Below are positions 56,099 through 64,000 of a DNA stretch of 64,000 nucleotides, piece by piece (the stretch's first letter is position 1; each line of letters opens with the position of its first letter). The notes under the pieces are model-generated. The model was given only the letters and a program-made list of their open reading frames with translations, made no database searches and was not told where the DNA came from. This stretch comes from Cymodocea nodosa (Eukaryota; Streptophyta; Magnoliopsida; Alismatales; Cymodoceaceae). The DNA lies in the NCBI GenBank assembly GCA_036874045.1, contig CM072342.1:7276501-7340500 (forward strand), given 5' to 3'. The position numbers were made by a program, and so were the translations under genes.

Positions 56099-58278
56099 TG
56101 TAAAGTATCAATTTGTGCATTTTATATATGTTAATTCATGCATATTAAGGATTATAAGTCATCATTATATATGTTCTTATGAAAGATTACATGAAAATCA
56201 TATTTTAGAACTATGCATGTTTTATTGGTTAAATAGTCAATAATGCACAAATTTATCCTTTATTAAATTAACACCTAGTCAATTAGCCCATGTGTAAATA
56301 TAAGTAATTTATATATTGATTTCATGCATATCTTAAAATAATTATCATTAAGATATGAAATCAAATAATCCTCAATTGAGCAAACATTATATTATGCACA
56401 TTTCATTTTTACTTTATAATCTAGTAGGAATTTATGTGTAATGTACATATGCATTTAATGTTATCTTTTGAGTTGTTGATAATAGGTGAGGACATGGACC
56501 TTTGGATTAAATCATGGAAAATCAACAACTCATGGTCATCCAATTCAAACTCCAAATCAGTCCATCAATCAATCAATCAATGATTAAAACTTGCCTAAAT
56601 TAGAAGGTCTCAATTGGAAGGAGTTGAAATATTTCCATAGATGGATGATAATGGAAAGCAAAAGAGGATGGTTGGCCAAAGGAAAGATGATCTCCTTTCT
56701 CCTCCACGTAAAAGGCCAAGCAAAGAACTCCAAAAATTTCGTCCTCCCTTCTTCCAGCCAAGGTTGTGGACGAGCTCTCCTCCAAGGTTGGTGAGCTAGG
56801 TGTCTTCCCCCTCATACTAGAAGACCTCCTTCTCTCCACTCCAAGCCGACATATGGAAGGACCTCCACAGGTGAAATCAGTGGTATTAGAGGCACGTGTG
56901 CAGCATTGGAAGAGCTTGGGACGTGATCTTCAAGATGAGGTAATAGGAAGCATCAACATTGAGAGGAAAGCCAACAACTTCATACATCTTGGAAGTGGTT
57001 GAAGACGTGCAACCACCACTTCAAAGCAACCCTAGAGACCTCTTTTGGATGTGCTACAGGTGGTGACAGCCCTGTGGTGTGTTGGTGTGACGTGATTCAA
57101 GGTTGAAAGGGAGCTCGTGCTTGAAGAAAGGTGGAGAACTCAAAGGTATATTGGAGAAGAGAGATCCTCATACTTGAATATCAAATTTTCATATCATATG
57201 TGTATGAGTATTTAGGTTTTTAATTCATTTGTTATGTGCACATGTAGTATGTTATTTAAATGATGATTTTGTTTAAAAATATTAGTTATTTTACAATATA
57301 TTTCGTGGAATATAGTTGCTTCATGTGAATATGTGAATGTTGTGCATAAAACTAACTCTTAACCCTTGTGAATGCATGTATATCCTATTTGCTGTAAATT
57401 CCTGTATGAGTCTTGTTTTGTTATATGTTGTACAACTTGATTTCTCTGAGTTATATGTCATGTTATAGCTTGTTTTGTAAGTAATTCAAGTCTAAAATAC
57501 GTATGTAGAGTTTTTGGAATTTTTTAGAATGCATTTATTCGGTTTTTTGATTATTCTTTTGAAGGTAGCATCTGCTTTGTTTTACTGGTCGAGTGACAGA
57601 AATTATGCTCGACTCCTTCATGTTTCCTTGCTTTTGTACGTTCCGAAATGTTTTCCTATAAATTTTCCTGATTAGAGAAATGAGTTATCTTTCAAGGCGC
57701 AGTAATTTCGTGGTGTTTCATGAAGATTTGATTGAGTTATGATATTTACACCAACAACGTGTTTTTGGAAAGTTTTCAGAATCGTTTGGCGCACTGTTTT
57801 TATATTTGACTTTGGTAGCAACCTAGAGTGAATTAGTCCTAGAAATCACTGCCATTTTAAAGATAACTTGATGACTTTTCCAACCAATATTTTCTCTGGA
57901 TTTTTCAATGTCCAGGTTGGAAGGAAGAAGAGTTAGAATTTGGACTAATTTCTGTGATTCCAGAAATGTGAACTTAAGATTTTCTTGAGTTTTCTAGTTA
58001 TTAGCTCTAGGAATTAACAAGTTTTATGCTACTTTTAAAATATTTATTGTATTTTTGTTAATTGTAACTTGATTACATATAATTAGAGTTTTAATTGTGG
58101 ATTTAATAGAGTGGATGTTTTATCAAACAATTATTTTAATAAAATTATTTAAGACAAACTCCTTGTGGATTCGACCCGTACTTGTACATGCTTATTACAA
58201 TGGGCACCATGTGCTTGCGGTTATAAATGTAAAATTTATACTTTTGCCATTAATTTAACAACGCATAAAAGTATTACA
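56099..58278 (+). repeat. 5' LTR of element F
   Basis: TGTAAAGTATC... to GTATTACA at 58278, seven bases before the PBS. The U5-like end CTTGTGGATTCGACCCGTAC is at 58162-58181. ORFs at 56591-57002 overlap on both strands and show no known domain. A shorter alternative, 56099-56446 ending TGTACA, matches the 3' copy's length of homology. Confidence 0.75.
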
Positions 58279-58284
58279 AGTTTT

Positions 58285-58302
58285 TGGCACCGTTGCCGGG
58301 GA
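58285..58302 (+). promoter_or_regulatory. Primer-binding site of element F
   Basis: TGGCACCGTTGCCGGGGA, one base from the canonical Athila/Tat PBS TGGCGCCGTTGCCGGGGA (tRNA-Asp type). Confidence 0.92.
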
Positions 58303-61300
58303 GTTTTAGTGCTTTAAAATGATTTATTAGATGATTTGCAATATTTAATATCCTTTATATTGTTCTAGTTTTGTTTGTTTTCTTATTTTAGTTGAGTTAT
58401 TATTTTTCTTTGTTTGTTTACAAGGAAATGGATACATGGATTGGCCGTTCTATGTGTTCAATTCTTTGTTATCTGATTTGCTTGTTACATGTTTAATTCA
58501 AGTTTATGATTTGGTGACAAGTAGCTTAAGGGAGTAATGATAATCTTTGTGTACAAATTATTAAGACAAAATCTATCTGTCTGTAAATTTAAATTTTTTG
58601 ATGTGCACGAGATTAGAACTCATTTTTATGATATTTTTCCTGAAATACTCGATTTCTAAGATTTCTTTTGAGTACTTATGCATAAAATTCTGATCAGTAT
58701 GTTAAAAGATAAAAATCTTAGAAAATAGGGATGTTTTACAGAATTCTGGATAGGTTTCTGCTAATGAATTTTGAAAATATGATATTATGAAAGTATTTAA
58801 AATTTAATTCACTAATTTTTTTCAGAAACTAGATGAAATTATATTTCCAACGAGTATTTATATGCTTCATTTGGATTTATATAAATTTATGTGTGAATTT
58901 TTAAAGTTAGCATATCAGATTTAACCAATATTATGAAAATCAGATAGTTAAGGTCATAACTATCTGTTCCTCATGAAAAAAATCGGATAGTTACACCATA
59001 ACTATCCGATTGTACAGTAAAATCGGATAGTTATTTTTGCCAATATTTTTTTCAGATGGTTATTTTCTGATGCAGAACAGTTTTATCTGAACTCTTATAT
59101 TTGAAATTGCAGTTACATGTTTGAATAAAACGTATTTTTGAAATTTTTCCATGAAACTACACGAGTTTACCTTTCCAACAAGGTATTATATGTTGTATTT
59201 GGAATTATATACATTTCTAGAGAATTTTTCTAAGATGATGTGTTCTGCAGATTACGAGTTTGAGTTGTTTTAGGTTTCACACGATTTTGACAATACTTCA
59301 ATTTTGGCAATTTTTGTCTGTGATTTTTCTTAGAAACTAGAAGTAATTATATTTTAGAAGAATATTTAATTGTGAATTTCTAAGTTGTATGAATTTCTGT
59401 AGAAAATCTTGAAGTTATAGTAGCACAGTTTAATTTCTGAAATCTTGTGTGTGCTTGATATATTTAAAACTTTAGATGAAGTTGATGTTTTATTGATAAA
59501 ATACATTGTATTTTATGCTGATCATAGTGGCATGAATGTAGGATCTTGTAATTTAATGAGTTAAGGAAAATGAGGTCTTAAGTGGAATTAAAAATGATTG
59601 CTTTTCAATTCTTTTATTATATTGCAAATTGCTAGTATTACTAAAGACCTAAGTACTTGAATTAATTATCTTTACTCATTTAATCAGTTTTGCATGTCAT
59701 TATGGATAACTAGTAATAATAATAATAATAATAATAATATAATAAAAAATATAATTATTAAAAAAATAATAATAAATTATTATAAAAAAAAATTTAATTT
59801 TGTTGTTTGTGTGCTTTATATATACTTTCTTTTTTGTTTTGATATGTTTGTTAGTTTTGTAGTTTATTAGTTTTCTTCATCAAGTAAGGTACGCACTCTT
59901 AACCTTATTTCTTTATGATGCATTTGAATGATACATGTGTTGAATATTATTTCTTAAGCATACTACTCAATCTCCATTGTATGTTTTAGAAATAATACAA
60001 TTTAAATTTACACAAGTGCATATAGATTGCATGCTAGGTATGGGGGCGTAATCTTTCCTTACTTGTCATAGTTTGTTTTTTTTGTTTTTGTCGTCTTCTG
60101 CTTTTTATCTTGTTGCCTAAATTCTTTCTTTTACATTGGGGACAATGCAAAATTTAAGTATGGGGGGGAGGCATTTGATGATAGTTTTTTTTTTCGATTT
60201 TGTGCTTTTTTTCTTGTTTATTTTGTTTTATAAATGCTCATAGGCCCTAATGGATAGAGTTCTTTTAGGTATAATTGAGACCTAAAAGTGAATCCTTTAG
60301 GAAAGAAACCTTAAACCTTAAGGGGAGGAGAAGAATAAAATTCAAAACCATCCATATTTTTGAGCTTATATGTAGTATTGCACTTACATGAGGCCTTGAC
60401 TAGGAAGGAACCACTCCTCTTGAAGGGAAACTTAGGTAAAAAACATAGGAATATACCTTGGGGTTGTCTTATGAGAATGGTAAAATAAAAGGGCTAAGGT
60501 AAAATTGCTCGTTCCCACACCATGATGTGGGAGGCACTCTTAAGGGTAAAGGGCTAGGGAGAGAAAAAAAAAAGAAAAAAAAAGAAAGAAAAAAAAGAAA
60601 AAAGAAAAAGAGAGATTGATTACTTGTTCTTACAAAAGCTACTAAGTAACTGGTTAACTTTCCCCTAAGCAAGAGATTGTGGTCACGTAAAAAGGTGTTG
60701 GAGTAGGAGGTAATCTAAAAAAGAAAAAAAAAAGAGAAAAAGAAAGAAAAAAAAGAGAGTCAAAATAAAGGGACAATGGACTCAAGGATAAACCTTTAGG
60801 ATTACTTAGGTAACTTGGAGGGAGTTGAGTAGGTTATTTCTTAGTCTTAGCCATTTTCACATATATTTATTTATATAGTACTCTACATTCTTAGGATGGA
60901 AATTGAATGATTATTTGAATCCAATCTAGAAAGGTGAGAGGGTGATTGAATAAAGGTGAAGCTAATAAATAGGTCAAGACTACTTAAGAGCAACTTTATC
61001 CATGTTTAGGAAACTAAGAGCATATTTTTGTTGTTTTTTGTCTTTCAGTTGTATTGTTTTATATTTTGTTTTGGATTTTGTGGGTATATCTGCTGAAAAC
61101 CCTCTAGAGACACAACTCCACCACTAGGGTGACCTAGGGGTTTAAAGGCTTGCTGCACATGCTAAGTGTAGTCGTGATCCCTACGAAAGTGGCTTAGGTT
61201 AGTTTTATTTTTGTTATTTGTTTATTAGTTGTTTTTGTTTTCTATTTTTTAATAAGTGCATTTTCATATGGGCTTTATGTTATCATTGTTTAGTTTTAGT

Positions 61301-61339
61301 CCTTTGCTAAGGGACTAGCAAAGACTAGGTATGGGGGTG
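58303..61339 (+). other. Non-coding body of element F
   Basis: 3 kb without a protein domain. It holds two strong hairpins (58941-58966 and 58981-59011), an (AAT)n run at 59709-59740, purine-only runs near 60560-60610 and 60718-60760, and CATTGGGGACAATGCAAAAT followed by TATGGGGGGGAGG at 60135-60170. The final PPT, TATGGGGGTG (61330-61339), precedes the 3' LTR. Confidence 0.8.
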
Positions 61340-61512
61340 TGTAAAGTATCAATTTGTGCATTTTATATATGTTAATTCATGCATATTAAGGATTATAAGT
61401 CATCATTATATATGTTCTTATGAAATCAAATAATCCTCAATTGAGCAAGCAATATATTATGCACATTTCATTTTTGCTTTATAATCTAGTAGGAATTTAT
61501 GTGTAATGTGCA
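61340..61512 (+). repeat. 3' LTR of element F, 173 bp
   Basis: Matches 56099-56446 except for a 174-bp gap at the shared TATGAAA, and ends GTGTAATGTGCA where the 5' copy reads GTGTAATGTACA. It is followed at once by TTCCT. Confidence 0.85.
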
Positions 61513-61517
61513 TTCCT

Positions 61518-61897
61518 CTATGAATAACAGTATTTAATTGGAAAGATAGGCTCATGGAGTTAACTTAAGTCCACGAGTTTAGTCCGTCGAGTTAGCTATA
61601 ACTCTACGAACTAAGTTTGTTGAATTAACAATAACTCAACAAAGTGCTTAATTGAACACATACAAACTCTAGCATAAAAATTAAAATAGTACACAATTCT
61701 TACTCAATTTTTGTGGGATCGACCTGTACTTGCACACAAATATAATATACACTGTGCACTTATAGTTAAAAACACAAATTAGAGTTAATATTAAGTTTGT
61801 GTGAAAAGTTGTCTATCGTTTTAAAAGAATTTATAATTAGACAAGGTTTGATTGAACAATATAGGTCTTCTAATTTAACTTCACAAACAACTGAACA
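61518..61897 (+). repeat. 5' LTR of element G, second part
   Basis: Continuation of G's LTR after F. Triple hairpin at 61549-61642, TTTGTGGGATCGACCTGTAC at 61709-61728, end CTGAACA at 61897. Confidence 0.85.
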
Positions 61898-61906
61898 AGT
61901 TATTTT

Positions 61907-61924
61907 TGGTGCTATTGCTAGGGA
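61907..61924 (+). promoter_or_regulatory. Decayed primer-binding site of element G
   Basis: TGGTGCTATTGCTAGGGA. Compared with TGGCGCCGTTGCCGGGGA it has five changes, all C-to-T or G-to-A, including both CG dinucleotides turned to TA. This supports deamination of methylated CG on both strands. Confidence 0.85.
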
Positions 61925-62007
61925 ATTGAGAAGCTAAGCAATTGTGAGCACTGTTTTGTTTTAATATCAGAGTGAGTGTTGTGCGTTTTTATTATATAAT
62001 TGAGAAT

Positions 62008-63039
62008 ATGGCATATGCCTATGCTCAAAGATTTCTAAAACCTATAGTTATCATATGTGAATTCTGTAATTTGGAAGGTCATGACATTTCTAATTGTTTA
62101 AAATTGAGACAATTGTAGATAGTTAGATCACATGAATAACAAATGAATTATATTCAATATAATAGAGCTGAGTTTGAGAATCCTATAGTTTATCCAACTA
62201 ATAGTCAGTTTAAAATAAGTAATATGTTGAGAGATAAAGAAGTTTAGGATATGTATGACAAACTTAAGCATAGTTTAAAGCAAAACATGGACAAATTGGA
62301 ACAATACATGTATTAGTAACAAGAAGTCAACTAATTAAATTATAGGGAAGAATATTCAGAACCTAAAATCGATATCATATATGAAATGGAAAAAATCATA
62401 ATGAAAATTGATAAAAATTGAATGCAATGAGACTAGATGATTTGGAAAGAAAGCTAAAAGCATTAGATGAATTAACAATGAAATTTCAAGTTATGAAATA
62501 GGAAAACACAAATGAAAACTTTAATGTTGAAGAACTACATAATTTGCAAGACATACAGACAAAAGAAAATACCAATGAAATAGTAGTTAAAGAATGTAAT
62601 TTAAAATTGGAAATAATAGAAAATCAAAATCAAGAAAATGAAATACAAGAACATCATGAAAGTAATGAAAATTTAGAATATGTATGTATAACATTAAGAT
62701 TCGAAACTGATATACCACCAAAAATTCAAAAAGAAAGCAAAGTGGAGCTAATTAAGAATAAAATTCAAAATGACAATGAACAAGTAATATTTGAAAATGT
62801 AGAAATCAATGAAGAAAAATCTGAATTTGAAAATGAGACTAAAAATGATCAAAAGAATGAAAAGAAAGAAAAAGAATATTGTAAGTCATAATTATTAGCA
62901 TCCTATCTTGAAAGATTACAACAAACATTTCCCAAAAAAAAGAAAAAATTAGAGAAATTTTTGAAAAAGTACAAGTTAACATTCCTTTATTAGACTTATT
63001 GTAGAAAATGCCACCTTGTGCTAAATTTCTTAAGGATTG
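62008..63039 (+). pseudogene. Athila-like gag/pro remnant of element G
   Basis: ATG at 62008 (MAYAYAQRFL). A CCHC knuckle, CEFCNLEGHDISNC, stands close to the start. A Glu/Lys/Asn-rich open stretch is at 62544-62891. The end (62915-63039) reads FEKVQVNIPLLDLL then KMPPCAKFLKDC, the motif found between gag and protease in Athila/Tat elements. The main Gag domain is missing, so a large internal deletion is likely. It is cut at 63039 by a SIRE-like LTR. Confidence 0.78.
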
Positions 63040-64000
63040 TGTAGGGTCGTATGACTACACAAGAGGGGTGTGAATTGTATTTTTCAACATTTTTGATTAT
63101 AATTGAAATTTTAAAACTCAAAAACAAGTCGAGACACTGTTTTCATAAAATCATTTTTATTTAAGGTTTCAATTACAATATACAATTCAATTCTCCTAAA
63201 AAATTATAGATGCAATTATATATCGATACCATGTTTCGTCTATACAATTTCATAACTACAAACAGAGAAAACTAATTTACGGAATTTAAAACATTTCTCC
63301 TTGTTTGAGATCTTTATTCTTCTTCTTCTCTTTCTTCTTCAGCAATTCTTTAGTGACAAATATCTATTCTTTCTCTACTTCACCGAATTTGCTTTTTTCT
63401 AATACTTTAAATCTTCAGTGACATAAATCTGACATTTTCTACTTCACTAAATTTTCTTTCATCTGATACTTCAAATCTTTAGTAACATATATCTTACCTT
63501 TTTCTGCTTCACTGAATTTTCTTCCACTTGATACTTCAAATCTTCAGTGACATATATCTTACCTTTTTCTACTTCATTAAATTTTCTTCCATCTAAGAGC
63601 TTTTCCCTAAAGAGTTGCTTTTGATCCTTGAAAAGATTTTTTGTTTGGTGTGCAAGGATAACTAATCAACGAGAATTCTATGCCTTTTATACTATATCTT
63701 CATTTCATGCATATCCTCCACGTTTAATCACTATTAGTCTTCCACTTCTTCATGTCTTTTCTTTTTCCTTCATCGAAATATACACGTTCTGTCCCACGTT
63801 TACATTTCAAATTTTCTTTAATCATCAATCCTAGATCTCTGAAAAATTTTCTGCAAAATAAACTTTCTCGTCCAAAATCTTTCATCAAGTATAATAAGAA
63901 GTTGTTACTTTAATGTTAACTAAACGAGTAAACAAGTAGATATGTAACTTAACGAGTTCCTCATGTACCAACTTACGTGACAAGTACTGTAGTTAACTCA
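63040..64000 (-). repeat. SIRE-type LTR of the B/C family, running off the right edge
   Basis: Starts TGTAGGGTCGTATGACTACA, the same end as B's LTR. TATAAAAG on the minus strand at 63684-63691. U3 modules follow to the window end. GATTG at 63035-63039 is the likely target duplication. Whether it is a solo LTR or a full element is not visible. Confidence 0.9.
63336..63600 (-). repeat. 65-bp repeat array in the SIRE LTR, about four units
   Basis: ATACTT phase marks at 63402, 63467 and 63532 give an exact 65-bp period. Each unit carries TCAGTGACATATATCTTACC and CTTCACTGAATTTTCTTCCA with variants. The same array has about three units in B and about two in C. Confidence 0.85.

Larger units (their letters stand above)
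56099..61512 (+). mobile_element. Non-coding Athila/Tat-like LTR element F, TSD TTCCT
   Basis: TGTAAAGTATC at 56099 and again at 61340. Flanked by TTCCT at 56094-56098 and 61513-61517. It has a PBS at 58285-58302 and a PPT directly before 61340, but no gag or pol between. The 5' LTR is about 2180 bp, whereas the 3' LTR is only 173 bp. Non-autonomous: it would depend on proteins of a related Athila/Tat element. Confidence 0.88.
54220..63039 (+). mobile_element. Athila-like Ty3/gypsy element G, 5' part
   Basis: 5' LTR 54220-56098 and 61518-61897 (split by element F), PBS 61907-61924, then a gag remnant to 63039, where a SIRE-like LTR cuts in. It is of the same LTR family as 38947 and 40197. 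The right part lies beyond the window. Confidence 0.88.

Noticed and set aside
56591..57002. ORFs on both strands in element F
   Set aside because: They lie inside the LTR, overlap on opposite strands and match no family I recognise.

Overview
This is a gene-poor, AT-rich plant nuclear window built almost entirely of nested LTR retrotransposons. The families point to an angiosperm: Ty1/copia of the SIRE/Maximus type (PBS pairing with initiator tRNA-Met, multiple PPT-like GGGGGAG tracts, an extra ORF after pol), Ty1/copia of the Tnt1/Tork type, Ty3/gypsy of the Athila/Tat type (PBS like TGGCGCCGTTGCCGGGGA) and a PIF/Harbinger DNA transposon. No intact host gene, tRNA gene or CRISPR array was seen. 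The species cannot be named from the sequence.

Layout. 1-21458: SIRE-like element B (minus; its 3' LTR lies off the left edge). Its 5' LTR is split by SIRE-like element C (plus, 7032-20275), which has two LTRs, PBS, gag-pol, a 754-codon post-pol ORF and PPT. B sits in the 3' LTR of Tork-like element A (minus, 21459-28272). A's RT is interrupted by a solo LTR (D, 22729-23936), and A itself sits in an Athila-like pol remnant (28273-29981). 30648-38946: Athila-like third ORF, gag, a captured F-box pseudogene, and a block of SIRE-type spacer that carries a Tork solo LTR. 38947-42898: Athila-like LTR with a solo LTR of its own family inside. 43382-48163: another decayed copia element. 48164-52783: PIF/Harbinger element whose Myb/SANT ORF1 is split by a solo LTR. 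52784-54219: broken LTRs. 54220-63039: Athila-like element G (5' LTR, PBS, gag remnant), whose LTR holds a non-coding Athila/Tat-like element F (56099-61512). 63040-64000: another SIRE-like LTR.

Every coding region is broken. Reading frames often persist for 1-2 kb with stops that are one C-to-T or G-to-A step from Gln, Arg or Trp codons, as expected of methylated, silenced DNA. Target-site duplications read directly from the sequence fix seven insertions: CATCT/CATAT (C), CATGG (D), GGAAA, GGAGG, ATTAG and TTCCT (F) for LTR elements, and a one-sided TTA for the Harbinger.

The most unusual signal is not a gene. LTRs and spacers of unrelated families carry serial short hairpins built on two shared cores, CGGATAGTTA/TAACTATCCG and CGTTGAGTTA/TAACTCAACG. 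They occur in Tork-like copia, SIRE-like copia and Athila-like gypsy DNA, in one case as a tandem array. Other points of note are a SIRE spacer module inside a gypsy context, a shared domain in the third ORFs of copia and gypsy elements, a 5S rRNA-derived fragment near a copia 3' end, and an F-box gene inside an Athila-like body. All identities and counts were made by eye, without alignment software.
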